Assembly (NCBI GenBank): GCA_010909165.1 | Contig: VJWM01000334.1 | Location: 1-57,336 of the forward strand | Source of the DNA: Anthoceros angustus | Lineage: Eukaryota > Streptophyta > Anthocerotopsida > Anthocerotales > Anthocerotaceae | Direction of reading: 5' to 3' | DNA length: 57,336 nucleotides | Shown: positions 22,263-34,236 of the stretch, piece after piece | How positions within the stretch are numbered: position 1 is the stretch's first letter | Layout of the letters: each line of letters starts with the position of its first letter | The notes under the pieces: model-generated | What the model was told of the DNA's origin: nothing | What the model saw: the letters and a program-made list of their open reading frames with translations, nothing else | The model's database searches: none | Translations under genes and position numbers: made by a program

Positions 22263-22453
22263 TGTCAAAGCACTATGAGAGAGAAACAACAAACTTGACA
22301 ATAATAATAATGATAATAAATTTACAAAGAGGTTGTGTTTATATACTTAACCTAAAAGTTAACTACCATAACCCCTCATAATATAAATAACCCTAATCTA
22401 GGTAGCTAGGTAACTAGTGGCCAGTGGTTACTAATAACCCTAGGGGTTTAACA
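22263..22453 (-). repeat. 5' LTR of the minus-strand copia element
   Basis: It is 191 bp long; the minus-strand primer site TGGTATCGAGC lies at 22252-22262 next to it. It matches 15570-15750 with scattered indels. Confidence 0.9.
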
Positions 22454-24689
22454 CGGTGGCGGCCAGACAAGCGACGGTAAGTGAGAAATGAGGCCGGACC
22501 GGGAGATAGGGATCTTGAATGCATTTGAGCGAGGAGCGGCGACAAGAGGCGGAGGCACAAGGACACCACTGGGCTGCAACTCCAAGGCGTCGGAGCAACA
22601 GGATTCTCAGAGAGATCAAAGACTTGAAGATCGGCGTCTGCACTTTCTTTGCAAGGCGGAGGAAGCCTCTGGCCGAGGCCAAAAGGAGTTGGCCGTCGTC
22701 AGATTGGAGGCGGGAAGCGGTCGAGGCGGAGGTCTTGGACCACACAGAGAGAGATAAAAGGAGCTCAGGGCCGGATGAATGGGGGGGCAAGGGCTATGGA
22801 CGCGGAGGAAGCTGCTGCTCAGTGCGGAAGGCGGAAGGAGGCGTTGCGCTGGGCTGCTGGCGAGGAGGCGACGAGAAAGATGGGCAGTGGGCGGCGGCCG
22901 GAGGCTGCGAGGTAAGCGGAGGCTTCCTTGGCCTCACGGGATTCGGCCCGGCTTCACAGTTGGCGGGCTGGAAGCGGCCCGACAGCCGCAGCCAACATGT
23001 GGGAGCACCTTTGGCGAAGGATGCTGGGTGCTCGGGCCCATGTGGAAGAGGCAATTCAACAAGTCGATTGGGACTTTGCCTACTACCACCTTGAGCTCCT
23101 CAAGGCTCTAGAGGTCTGCGCCACCCCGAGATGGGCGGACCCCAGGTGGGTGGGAAAGAAGGAGGCCGAGGAGGAAGGCCCGGAGGCAGCAGATGGGACC
23201 TTAGGTGCAGCTGGCGCGTGAGTGGAGAGGGGAAGCGGCGGGAGGAGCAGGATACAAGGGGCGTCGGCGCAGGAGGTAAACACTCCGCACCCCACCACGG
23301 AGGGGAAGAGGAAGGTCACAGGGAGGCTCGGAGGGGAGCAGCTCGGGGAACTGGACCACAGGAGGTTCGGTGGGTGAACCATTGAGAAGTCGGCGGGGGA
23401 AGCCCGGTGCTCGCGAGTCAGGACTTTGTCCGGACTCCGAGGCGGACCCGAGGTTCGGACTCTGAAGAAATTTGGACTTGAGGTCGGACTCTAGTGATGG
23501 TCGGACCACAGGCTGGACTCAGGAAGAAGGCCCGATCCTTGAGGATCGGACCGGTCGAGCGGATCCCAGGACGGTTCGGGATAGAAGAGGGAGCCATAGG
23601 CGGCTTGCTCGGAGGGAGTCACTGGTGACCCTGGCGGGGGCCCACTCGGGGGCGGCAAGGAGGATGTGGTGGTTACGGTCGTCGGACCTTGTTGTACTGA
23701 CGACGGGATTAAGGACGGGGAAGGGACGCCTTCGGATCATCCGATTAGGTCTGCGCCCATATTTGTCGAGCGAGGAATTGGGGTCATCAGGCGCAGAGGC
23801 GAGCATTCTCAGGCCCACCGCCAAAGACGGAGATAGGCGGACGGGTAGTATGGTAGGCGGCTGGCTAGGGCATACTGAGCTGGCTACCAGCTCAAAATAG
23901 GAGTGTAATAAAGACACCATCCTTGGGCGTAGTATAAGAGGGCCGGAGCAACTCTAAGTAAAGTGTCTTCTTCTTGGGTGGAAACCACGTCTCTTGCAGC
24001 TTCTTGTGTGTTTGCGCTAACGTGAGGCTGAGTCCGGCGGCCCGCGGCCGGGAGATTGACCAGGTCTGGTGGCCGGACCCTAGTGTGGTGGTGTTGCGAG
24101 GCGAGCGTTCGAGGACCTTGCTCTTCCGAGCATCGGGCGTTGGAGCGGACGGGCGTGTGAGCCGAGGAACCCGGAGGCGTGTAGAGCTGGGCCGAGGCAG
24201 AGAACGGAAGAGGTCCGGCGCACGCGGCCACCCGCCTTTTCCAAGAACAATGAGTGTGGGAGAGTGATGAGTAGAACGGACTAGATGAGAGTGATGAGCG
24301 GAAGGACGAAGCAGACGCGAGCAGGTCATAAGCGTTTGTGCCCGGTGACATTATGAGTAGTTAGTTGAAAAAACAGTGAACGCGCGTGTTAAGTCGAAAA
24401 CGGTCTTGACGTTGAGGTGAGAACGGTGGAAACGGGAAAATGGAGCCTATCATTCTCTAGGAGCGGACTCCGCTTACTACAGGATTATGCGGCTGCCCGT
24501 CGGTGATCGCGCCACACTCTGAAGCCAAAGAGCGGGGAAGGGGAGTGAAGGTGGGCACTGCTGCGTTGGAGGCGTTGACCACTTACATGAGCTTACTAAA
24601 GCTACCTACATATGTGAATGCGAGAGGAAGGGGAGTGGTGGAGTGACTTCGAGAAGGACCAAAGTGAGATCGCAACTATTGTTGACAAC
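22454..24689. other. GC-rich block with coiled-coil-like remnant, no supported gene
   Basis: Plus-strand frames at 22,520-23,230 read EERRQEAEAQ, AMDAEEAAAQCGRRKEALRW and IQQVDWDFAYYHLELLKALE, a charged helical composition like that at 5,920-6,420, but no domain is identifiable. From 23,400 to 23,560 the words CGGACTC and CGGACC recur. The minus-strand frames near 23,884-24,351 look like artefacts of composition. Confidence 0.3.
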
Positions 24690-25210
24690 AACATTGGACT
24701 TGTCTGCTTGAGGCAGTGGAAGTAGTACGATGGGACATATTTGCCGAATTACTAGTCCCCGGTGCACGTGCGGAAGAAGCGATTACGGGCGAAGCATTAC
24801 TCCGACAAGTACCTCAGAGAGACATGTATTTGGGAGGTCACAAGAGTACACAACGACGTCAAGAGGAGGTTGAAAGGATGAATGGGGATATCATGGAGAT
24901 CCAGAAGGGCATGTTTCTTGTAACTCCTTGCGAGGGGACACTCTGGCCACCGCCATTACGGATTGCAAAGGTTATTAGTGTCCACCTAAATGCTGACCCT
25001 TATTTACGTGTGCATTGGTGGAGAGCGAGCACCGGAGATCTCGAGGGAAGTATGTGGGAGAATATGTTTGCGGAGCAGATGACAACAATGCACAACCATC
25101 AAAAAGTCGGTAAAGTCTCAAGACCTCTTAATATCCAAAGCGGTCTTTTGGAAAACCGTTATCGTCTATTATGGCTTCAAGTTGAACTCGAGAAACATCT
25201 ATGCGGATAA
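24690..25210 (+). pseudogene. Partial second copy of the DGMDQ/VHWW repetitive family (C-terminal part)
   Basis: The 164-codon frame starting at 24716 contains IQKGMFLVTP, AKVISVHLNADPYLRVHWWR and LLENRYRLLWLQVE. The block G.M.......P...KV..V......VHWWR aligns with 2230-2360 of the first copy (GMMLAMRG..GKVVAVDHD..VHWWR). The N-terminal DGMDQ and GHTHDQID blocks were not found upstream. This segment resembles the small beta-barrel-type tails seen after chromatin or transposase domains, but that is only an impression. Confidence 0.5.
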
Positions 25211-27413
25211 GAAAGCAATCGAGGAGAAGTTGGGTGCCCTTAGTCCCCATACGCAACCACACTCGATGTACAAGATGATAGCGATGATGATGGTGGCGTG
25301 GCGTTCCATGTCAGCAAGGTTTAGAGTGCGAGGAGTAATGGTGAGGTGCCATTGGTGTGGTGGTGCAGGGATCATAGGTGTTCAAATCTCCATAGGATGG
25401 GGCCACGCCCCGTACGCCCATGTATGAGCAGACTCAAATTAGCAATGTTCTATTTTTGCAGAACCCGGTTTGGATGGAAGTACATCTCAAATACCACATT
25501 TTAGAGTTTCCATAGATGGTTTCTAGTAATTTAGGGTGTTAGATAGCAAGCATGCTTTGGTCGGGACATTCTTGTGGTGTTTTATTTGCTCATGCTCACT
25601 CCAGCGTAAGCTGATATCGTAGGCCCGCATGCCATACCAATTAAGGTTTATAATTACATGATCTAAAGAACCCTAGCGGGATTCCGCTCGGCGACGAGGC
25701 CGGACGAGGTTCGCGATGGAAGGATGGATCGTCTATCCGTTTATTTTGAAATTTAGAGTATTTGATCTTCATTCACCCGCAAGCATGGAGTGCGGTATGG
25801 GTATTGTTTATAGGGAAAACGATGGAGGTCGTAAGTCTATGACCATACCTGAAACCTATGTACACAAAGCTATGCTCTTACACCCGAGATTAAGACCCTA
25901 ATTTTGCACCCTTTTTCATGACCGATTGGTCCAACCGCCATTTGAGAGACCATAAATAAGCCGCTTCCCAGTGTATGTACCCTCAAAGCCGCTTCCTGTA
26001 TATTGAGCCCCTTCAAATATTACCGTGTTACCGGTAGAGCTTGTTTGGCAGTTGATGTGGAAAGCGAAACCTTGATGGGAGACTTACGAGTTTGGATGCG
26101 AGAGGGAGGTGTGAAGGAGGTTGATTAAACCCCAAATCAAAGCGAGGTTGTCCCTTACTCTCCTCCTACTCTCAATTACTTCCATGTTCATCCCACCTTC
26201 TGACAGTAGGTTTATGCTTGAGTGTGGCCTGCTGTTGCCTCCGGTGCGCGTTTCTGCTGGAGGTGAGGCGGTTGCAGGGCAATAAATCCAGGAAGGGGCT
26301 TGTTCGTGAGCAAGCGACGGCGTTGCGCAAGGGGCTGACAGCAAGACGACTGGTGGTGCAAGGCACGCTTTCTTTTCCTGCAATCCAGGTGAGTGCATGG
26401 GAGTTGCACACATGACATGTTGCAATTGCCTTTTCCTCCACCACTTTATGTCTACCGACTACTCGACCGGTGGTTGGCCATCCCTAGTTGCTATTGGTAG
26501 CATGGCATCGCTTGGCATGATATGGCGGAGGTCTTCTTGAGCCCTTATCCTTTGCCACCCGAGGCGAGGCTTCTGCGCCATGTGCTTTTCATGTGTTGGG
26601 TGTTCATGCTTTGGAGGTTGCCGTTTGGATAATGAGGACGAGGTGGTTACGGATAGTCCCCCCTCCCGTGAGGCGGATATCAAGCAAAGAGGGCCGGGAG
26701 GAGGTCCTCGGCCGGTGTGGCGTGTGTTAGCAAGAGGGAGAATCCTCCAGATGGAAACCACCGCGTTGGTGCTTTTTTCATCCCCAAGCGGTAACTTGGT
26801 TTTGAAGGAGGTGGGGATCCAGGGTTCTTGTGCGAGCACGGAGGGGTGGACACCTTCTCCAAGAACCCGTGGTGAGGAACATGAGATGTCTCGTGACCTG
26901 AGATGGTGGGAGGAGGGCCGGCGAGGAACCTTCTGACCTTGGGCCCTACCTCGCGGTGAAGGCTGAAAATCGGGAGCTTCGAGGGAGGAGAAGGAGGTCA
27001 AGATGCGGTGGTGCAGGCGTGACGGAGGGCTGGCCCTTGTGATGGCGGCGAGCTGCTGCAAAGCAGCGGCGGAAGGAGCTTAGTGAGGCGAGCCCACGGT
27101 GATCATTTTGCCACCAGGCATCTTTGCGGTTTTCCTCCTCTGGATGCCTTTGTATGCTTGCGCCATTGGTCTTGTGTATGATTGCTGACAAGTGCATTGG
27201 TGTATGCAGATCACTGTGTTCAGGAAGGGGAGGTGTACAGCGTAGATTAGGATTTTCGGATAAGTTTTGGGTAGGCACATGAGACAAGATAAAGCTTTCC
27301 TTTTGTTCACATAGGAACTTTCTAAGTTATGTGGGGCTGAGTTGAGGGTGAGCTCAAGGAGCTCCATGGACGGTTATGTTCACGTCTCTCGGATTGTGTG
27401 TGAGGTTAAGCTT
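25211..27413. other. Stretch with no recognised gene
   Basis: A minus-strand frame of 200 codons (27061-26459) and a plus-strand frame at 25716-25901 show no domain. A ~40-bp sequence at about 25,985-26,027 (TATTGAGCCCCTTCAAATAT) recurs in inverted orientation at about 2,995-3,040. GGGAT at 27414-27418 is the left target duplication of the next element. Confidence 0.35.
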
Positions 27414-27418
27414 GGGAT

Positions 27419-27622
27419 TGTTGGATAATATTAATTATTAGTTAAGCTACATTGAATATACCTAGGGCACTCTTTGGTAAGCCCTAGAAGCTAGTTAGTT
27501 ATTATAACCGTTTTCACAGGACATGGATATATGTTCCTTGTACCCCTTTCTTGTTATTAAGACGATTTGCTCTCAATGCTGTGCGTGTTTTCTGATTCTG
27601 CTGTGAACCTATAAACGGAACA
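27419..27622 (+). repeat. 5' LTR with adjacent primer-binding site
   Basis: It is 204 bp long and nearly identical to 34237-34441. TGGTATCAGAGCCC at 27623-27636 is the initiator tRNA-Met primer site. Confidence 0.93.
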
Positions 27623-28465
27623 TGGTATCAGAGCCCTGTGTCTCGATTGTTTGATCTCTGCCATGAATCGGCAGCTTGTTCTCCAGTCCATCTAGTAACT
27701 ACAATGGCATTCTGCCATAACCCTAGTGACTAGATAAAAATGCCTCATGAGCAAGTCTGCGAGCAACAGACGAGTTTGAGAAAGGAAGTCACATCAAAAC
27801 ACGAGCCGATTTTGAGAAACTTTACTATAAAGCGACATCTGCTGGCGACAGAGGAGAGCTCGGTTTCTTGGCGCGTTTCTTTATTCTCAGACATCTGCAG
27901 CAAACAACCGATCATCTAATTGGATCTGACGTGTTATTTAAATCACGGGCTAGTACTTCACGCAAAGCCCACGTCGAGCTTTCACACAACATCAGGCAAT
28001 TCTTAATTCAATTCTGAACATTAAAAGCACAGTCTTGGAATATACATCAAGAATTGATACCATCGGATCGAGCAAGGCGATTAGAAAAGCTGCGTATTTC
28101 ACGATGACTATGTGTGGCGAAGTGACATTGCGACCTCAAGGATCGGTGGCTCGATTATGACACCTAATTGATCGCTTCTTAACTCGCAGGCATCATGTCA
28201 GGCTCTACTAATCGACACGAGTTCGAGATAGGTTGCAAGAGAAGGGAATCCAAATAATTTTGATGAGGTTTGAGTGCGGTGCATCCTAGAGGAAAAGCTC
28301 TATGGAGGTGGGTTGATGGAGTGCACCAAGAGGGTGTGAGGCCTAGCCATACGGAACACATACACCAAATGGGGTGAACTATGTACCTTGGACAATGAAA
28401 GATGAGCTAGAATGGAAGTATAAGGACAGGAAGGCACGTACCATTCTCGTTGCCTCATCTCGGAG

Positions 28466-29172
28466 ATGATACCTCATATAAGATTGGCCTTGATCCTCAA
28501 AGCGAATGCAGTGGTGCTATCGAAACCTATGATTCAAAGGATATGGTGGCGAAGCTGCAACCTGCAATATCGGACACTCATGAAGGAGTGCTCTGTTGAG
28601 AGTCATGTAGCCAAGTTTCGAGCACATGAGCCAAGCTTGCATCCTGCGAGTGATCATTTGAATCTAGGGCAGCATCAGCTGTTGCTCTCTCTTCCATCCG
28701 ACTATGAACACTTTAGCTCTAGCTTGCGGACATCAATTTGTATCCATACACCCGACCACTACTCCTGCCTCATCAAACCTAACTGTCCAGAAAGTTGTAG
28801 GAGCCCTTCTTTAGTTTGAGCCAATCGAAAACAAATGAAGGAGGTTCTACCATACATATGTTTCACAACAGTGATCTGACCCTTTACACCAATAGAGGTG
28901 GGGGTTTTGGCAGAGGTAGGAGCCGAGGTAGAGGTAGAGGAAGTTTCGGCAGAGGTAGAGGTCATACGTCCTTTAATTCTCAGCCCAACTCAAACTCTTC
29001 ATCAACCTCAAAACCAGGAAATTGTAACTACTGCGGCAAGCCAGGACATTGGATTAAAGATTGTCGTAAGAGGATTAAGGATGACAACTCTAAAGGAAAG
29101 CATATTAATGCTGAAGTCCATAATGCAAGAACGTCTACCCCAGGGCTGTTGGTTGCATGCCTAACCTCTTGA
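28466..29172 (+). pseudogene. Copia Gag with RGG-like tract and CCHC zinc knuckle
   Basis: The first frame includes LLLSLPSDYEHFSSSLRTSI, a typical late Gag motif. The second frame (from 28816) carries a GRGRSRGRGRG tract and then C-N-Y-C-G-K-P-G-H-W-I-K-D-C, a CX2CX4HX4C knuckle at 29023-29064 that binds element RNA. Earlier Gag sequence (27,700-28,460) is frameshifted. Confidence 0.85.
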
Positions 29173-29183
29173 AGGGCGCAGTG

Positions 29184-29300
29184 GTATCCGGTGCCTCGAA
29201 TCATATGTGTTCGGAAGAAAATCTTTCATCTCTTATGTGCCATCTTCTACTTGTCATCAAACAATTAGTGTTGGGTGACAATTCAACTATACCAATTAAG
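29184..29300 (+). pseudogene. Aspartic protease remnant
   Basis: Translation gives VVSGASNHMCSEENL. The SGAS.HMC block is the protease active-site loop but the catalytic aspartate codon before SGA is missing, apparently through a small deletion at about 29,186. LVLGDNSTIPIKG follows, as expected for the family. Confidence 0.75.
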
Positions 29301-29309
29301 GGTTGGGCA

Positions 29310-30030
29310 CCATTGAGGTTACCTGCGGGATGGTAGTTTCCTCTTTGGAGAATGCACTTCATGTTCCGGAATTGCTAAGAACCTGGTGAGCACAATGGCG
29401 CTTGGGAAGACAAACCAATATCGGATTACCTTCGAAGGAGTTGAATGCACAATTTCGGACTCCGCACCAACTTTTCCCATAGCTCGTGGAAAACCTCAGT
29501 TTGATCTCTATCTTGGAAGGATCGCCTCGGCTCAATCGGCGGCACAAAGATGTTACTCGCAATCTTCCAATGCCTTCAAATGGCATTGTAGACTTATCCT
29601 AATATTAAGGCCATGAGGAGATTCGAAAAGAAAATGGTAAGCTGGTTTTCGAAAGTGATTACGACCTTGACTTATGCGTGGCATGTGTGCATGGAAAGCA
29701 GTTCAAGTCCCACTTTGGGAGTGGAAATCCACAAGGCGGCAGCTCTCCACGGACCTCGTCCATCTGAGACATCTGTGGGCCTATATGCAGTGAGCTCATG
29801 GGGAGGTGCGATACTTTGTTGTATTTGAAGATGATAAGTCCCACTTCAACATCAGGCTGCTGCGTCGGAAAAGTCAAGTGTTTGTGATTTCAAGCGCTAT
29901 TTAGCCTATCTTTGAGAGGCAAAGGGACATAAGCTTAAATGCATCGGATCGGATAATGGAAGAGTACCATCTAATGCATTCGGGAATATTGTCGAGAGGG
30001 GATAACGGACAACTCACAATCCCATACCAT
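29310..30030 (+). pseudogene. Degraded tandem copy of the integrase region (copy 1)
   Basis: This ~717-bp stretch repeats the following one: GCACAATGGCGCTTGGGAAG (29391) recurs as TCACAATGGCGCTTGGGAAG (30106), and CATTTAGCCTAT-like and GCATCGGATCGGATAATGG words recur in order. It spans GAG-pre-integrase and the first part of the integrase core. Compared with copy 2 it has many single-base deletions and CAG-to-CGG changes, and no long frame survives. Confidence 0.85.
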
Positions 30031-31016
30031 TCGAGGTTACTTTGCGGGATGGTAGTTTCTACTGCTTTGGAGAATGCACTTCATGTGCAATCGCTAAGAA
30101 CTTGATCACAATGGCGCTTGGGAAGACAAATGTCGGATTACCTTGAAGGGTGGAATGCACGATCTCGGACTCGCACTGCAATTTTCCCATAGCTCGTGGA
30201 AAACCTCGGTTTGATCTCTATCTTATGGAACCGCCTCGCTCCAATCGGCCGGCACAAAGATGTTACTCGACAATCAATGCCTTCAAATGGCATTGTAGAC
30301 TTGGCCACCCTAATATTAAGGCCATGAGGAGATTGCTGAAAGAGAAAATGGTAACTGGTTTTTCAGAAAGTGACTTACCTGACCTTGAATTGTGCGTGGC
30401 ATGTGTGCATGGGAAACAGTTTAAGTCCCACTTTGGGAGTGGACATCCACGCAAGGCGACAGCTCTCCTGGACCTCGTCCATACAGACATCTGTGGGCCT
30501 ATGTCTGTGAGCTCCTGGGGAGGTGCACGATACTTTGTCGTATTTGAAGATGATAAGTCACACTTCACTGTCACAGAGCTGCTGCGTCAGAAAAGCCAAG
30601 TCTTTGACAGTTTCAAGCGCTATTTAGCCTATGCTGAGAGGCAAACTGGACACAAGCTTAAATGCATCAGATCAGATAATGGAAAAGAGTACCTGTCTAA
30701 TGCATTCCAGGAATACTGTCAGGAGAGGGGGATAACCAGACAACTCACAATTCCATATCATTCTGATATGAATGGTCGTGCCGAAAGGAGACATAGAACC
30801 ATACAGGATGCTGCAAGATCTCTGCTCTACCAGGGGAGGCTATCTATACGCTTCTGGGCAGAAGCTGTACAAGTTGCTACATACCTCCAGAATAGGTCAG
30901 TAGTTTCCTCACTGCAAGGCAGTACACCCTTTGAGTCATGGACAGGTAGTAAACCAGACCTGTCTCATCTTAGAGTCTTTGGTAGCCAGTGCTCATATCC
31001 ACGATCGATTGCGTAA
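30031..31016 (+). pseudogene. Copia GAG-pre-integrase plus integrase core (copy 2, largely open)
   Basis: The 288-codon frame at 30150-31016 has an HHCC zinc motif (H48, H53, C82, C85: WHCRLGH...CVACVHGK). The full DDE triad is present: D113 in HTDICGP, D176 in RSDNGKEY and E212 in GRAERRHRT, with the D35E spacing of copia integrases. FWAEAVQVATYLQNRS and HLRVFGSQC follow. The frame ends at a stop just before the usual VFVGY block, so the polyprotein is cut. It is the best-preserved integrase in the window. Confidence 0.9.
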
Positions 31017-31689
31017 GTTTTCATTCAAGTCAAGAGACACATTTTCATTGGGTATCTGCGGGCATTCATGGATAAATTGTTTGAACTGTTTCTAGGAGAG
31101 TCGTTCATTCTAGAACTGTAGCCTTTGATGAACGTCCTATCCTTCTTCCTCCCACTCATTCCTTTGATGATTTTCTTGACCAAGAGACAGTTGAACTTGA
31201 GCAGCTTGATTCTGCAGGGGAGGATTCCACTGACATCGTTAGTTTCCCGGACTCAGATCCTTCCGATCCAGTGGATATAGGTCCTGGTCCTGCCTTGCTG
31301 CCATTACATCCTTTGTTACCTCCTGATGATCACGGTCTCCCCCAGATGAAGGTTCGACCGTCTTCGATTTCAACATATCGATCCTCCTCCACCACCAAGT
31401 CAGGGTCACACTGATAATGAGGACGATCCACCAGCAGCTGTTCCAAGATACCCAGATCTTCACGATGGAGCTGGTTAACGATCCAGTGGAGTATGTTATA
31501 CCGATTCGACGATTACCTCGGCGTTCTACCCGGAAGACCTCGACCCGATGGCGAGAACCTCCTTATCGTAGTGAAGATTTGGAAGGTACCCGTCCATGGG
31601 TGCACTGATGAAGTTGTTGTGGACATGGTGAATATCATTATCAACCACGGACATGAGCCGTCCACATATCGAGGAAGCTATCTGGACGG

Positions 31690-32400
31690 ATGCTAAGCAT
31701 TGGAAGCGACAATACAATCGAATATGACTCCCTCATACAGAACAAGACATGGGAGCTATGCCCACCGCCTGCGGGGAGGAAGATTGTTACCTCAAAGTGG
31801 GTCTTCAAATTGAAATACAAGGCGCGGTAGCATAGCGGTATAAGGCTAGACTTGTCGCGTGGGTTTTCTCAAGTCCCGGTTTAGATTATCATGACACTTT
31901 CTCTCATTGTCAAGTCACGGTCCTTAGAGTCTTGTTTGCCATATGGCGTTTTCTCTTCACATCCATCGGATGGACGTTAAAGCGCCTTTCTACGGCAAAC
32001 TAGAGGAGGAGATATTCATGCAACAACTTTGAGGGTTGAGCTTACGGCGGTGAGGAGTGGGTGTATGTAAAGCGAAAACCATTTCACTTAAGCGAGTCCT
32101 CGTGCTTGGTAGTGCATAGATGAGTTCGATAGGGTTAGGCTTCTTGAAAAGCTCCGATACCAATGTTTACCTCGCAGAGAAAGGTGGTTTTGTCATTTTG
32201 GCACTCTATGTAGATGATTGCATTCTACTTGGTACACACTTGGAAGGATTACCCGAGTGAAGGGTCATTGTCACGGCGAGTTCGATATGGTAGATGTGGG
32301 TGAACTTTCCTATTGTTTGGGAACCCGGCTTCAAAGAGATCACGCCGGTGGAACTTTGTCCGATTGCATCGGAAAAGTACATCTATGACATGCTTCACAA
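31690..32400 (+). pseudogene. Copia reverse transcriptase, heavily decayed
   Basis: Recognisable blocks are WVFKLKYK-like sequence near 31,800, MDVKAPFYGKLEEEIFM near 31,972-32,020, LALYVDDCIL with catalytic YVDD at 32,207-32,218, and MVDVGELSYCLGT near 32,290-32,325. Frameshifts lie between them. At two places where the family expects glutamine or serine-glutamate codons the sequence has CCGG or TCGG instead of CCAG or TCAG (near 32,330 and 32,367). Confidence 0.85.
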
Positions 32401-32785
32401 ATACAATCTAGAGGCTAAGGCGCCTTACTCCCCTTGAGGCTGCAAGTTGTCGATGCCAGTCTCCATAGGCAGTCAAGATAGGCTTGAGATGGAGGCGCCC
32501 CTATGTCATGGATTGGCTCTCTCATATTACCTTTCGAATCACTCGTCCGGATGTTTCTTTCGCGTAAGTATGGTTTCTCGATGCTCGAAAGAGCCGGAAG
32601 AGCTCCTGATCGACACAGCGAATACTTAGGTACCTCAAGGGGACTAGCGGACCACGGCATCCACTATACAGAGAGCACATAATGGAGAAGAACTTACCTT
32701 GGTAGGCTCTTGTGGCGGTTGGGCGGCGATCAAGATACCGGAAGGTCGATGTCGCCTTGCTTTCTGTTAGCGATAGTGCGGTGGC

Positions 32786-33199
32786 GTGTGGTCTTCAAGA
32801 GGACAGATCTCTCTTTCCTCCACCGAAGCAGAGTACTCAGCCCTTACACAAGCAGCTAAAGAGGCCATATGGTTGCGTCGACTCCTAGCAGATATGGGCC
32901 AGGAGCAGCGTACTCCCACTGTCATTTTCTGTGATAACCAGTCTGCCTTGGCTCTAGCACAAAACCCAGTCTTCCATGCCTGAACCAAACACATAGAAGT
33001 ACATCACCACTTCGTGAGGCATGCTGTAGAGACTAAGCAGGTTAAGTTAGAGTATATTCCGACAGAGCAAAATGCGGCAGACATACTTACCAAAGCTTTA
33101 CCTCGTCTGAAACACCATCAGTTTAAGAGGCTTTGGAGTGTTACACCACTTCACATGTCCAACAAGTCCAAAACTAGTAAGGAAGCGAGGAACATGTGA
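32786..33199 (+). pseudogene. Copia RNase H domain
   Basis: ISLSSTEAEYSALTQAAKEA, IFCDNQSALALAQNPVFHA, HIEVHHHFVRHAVE and YIPTEQNAADILTKALP form an almost continuous, well-preserved RNase H end. A single TGA at 32,981-32,983 replaces the arginine codon expected in FHARTKHIE. Catalytic acids are visible in STEAEY, CDNQSA and AADILTK. Confidence 0.9.
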
Positions 33200-34236
33200 T
33201 GAAACCAAGTTCGAGGGTAACCACCTTCTAAGTCCTACCTATGGTAACCAGCCTATGATGATCCTTCGTCTTGAGGTAGAAGGAGGCAGACTTAGACGTT
33301 TTGTCCAATTTCAGCAGTTCTACAAAATTAGGATCAAAGTCCGCCGTCCTTGGTCTCGTGTCGGTCCCTTCCATCCGATCGGCCTTGACCTCTTGACCAT
33401 TCTTGCTCTGGACCTTTGTCGGTACTTGAAGTCGATGCGTGCGAGCGAGACCACATCACACCAAGAGTGGGAAAAACAAGTAAGGCAGACTGCTCACCAT
33501 AGTAAGAAATAAAATTTCCGTCATGTCCTCCCCATCTCCACCAGTTCTGTCTGAACATCATAATCTTAGTGGCAGGGCATATGTAGACCTCAGGAGTGCC
33601 AGGATCATCAACACCGTCACCATTTGTGACCACCCTCCTTCTTTGATAAAGGTGGCCTGTGGGCAGTTTGTACTCTCTCGCTTTGAAGTCCTCGGGCAGC
33701 ACAACCTTGTCAAGTCCTTCAGTTGGTGTCTCCGTCCTTGTTTTCCCGTAGTTGAAGGACCGAGTGCTGAACGGGATGTAGATGCGGACTTCCTTAGGTC
33801 AGCCAGGTCCTTGGTCAGCTTCTCTTCCCTTGCCTTAGCTTTAGCTAGCAACCCTTGCCGATATCTGGCGCCACCTCTGTCGGCACTCTCCAAAGTTTGC
33901 CTTGAGTGTCTCAGGACATGGCGGCGGATCACTCCCAGTGCAAAGCCTCATCTCTCCTTTGCACTCGGGTGATTCTATAGCTGGAGGCGTCCCGAGGGGC
34001 AAGTGCAGGTGGCGGCGGGCATTTGCGGCAACATCAGTCAGCGCATGGCTCTCGATTACATCAGAAGTCTATGGGTCTTACGAGCCAAGCCATTTAAAAT
34101 TTGAGAGCCTGGCGGGCGTGTGTGGAGTGGGTGTTGAGGCGAGGCATCACGAGCAGTACATCTTACAAGTTTCGGAACTTGTTTGGCTTATACCTTTGGG
34201 GACCTCGTGGTTATGGTCGTATATCCAATGAGAGGG
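33200..34236 (+). other. 3' non-coding part of the copia element
   Basis: About 1 kb lies between Pol and the right LTR. Frames present here on both strands (for example 33,334-33,972) show no domain. AGAGGG directly before 34,237 is a short polypurine tract. Confidence 0.5.

Larger units (their letters stand above)
15570..22453 (-). mobile_element. Ty1/copia element on the minus strand, decayed
   Basis: Matching LTRs lie at 15570-15750 and 22263-22453. In element orientation they begin TGTTAAACCCC and end TTTGACA. The primer site TGGTATCGAGC (minus strand) adjoins the right-hand LTR. Reading right to left the order is leader, gag, protease, GAG-pre-integrase, integrase, reverse transcriptase and RNase H, the normal copia order. 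Many frameshifts are present. Flanks GGTGA and GGTGG are similar but no exact target duplication exists, and no clear polypurine tract precedes the left LTR, so that end may be rearranged. Confidence 0.85.

Noticed and set aside
15561-22459. Target duplication for the minus-strand copia element
   Set aside because: Flanks GGTGA and GGTGG are similar but not identical and not adjacent to both LTR ends, so I did not claim one.
26459-27061. 200-codon minus-strand frame as a gene
   Set aside because: No domain, start context or homologous copy visible; kept only as part of an unassigned stretch.
31826-31850. Possible tRNA-like stretch (GCGGTAGCATAGCGGTATAAG)-type region
   Set aside because: It lacks a consistent cloverleaf and lies in decayed reverse transcriptase coding sequence.
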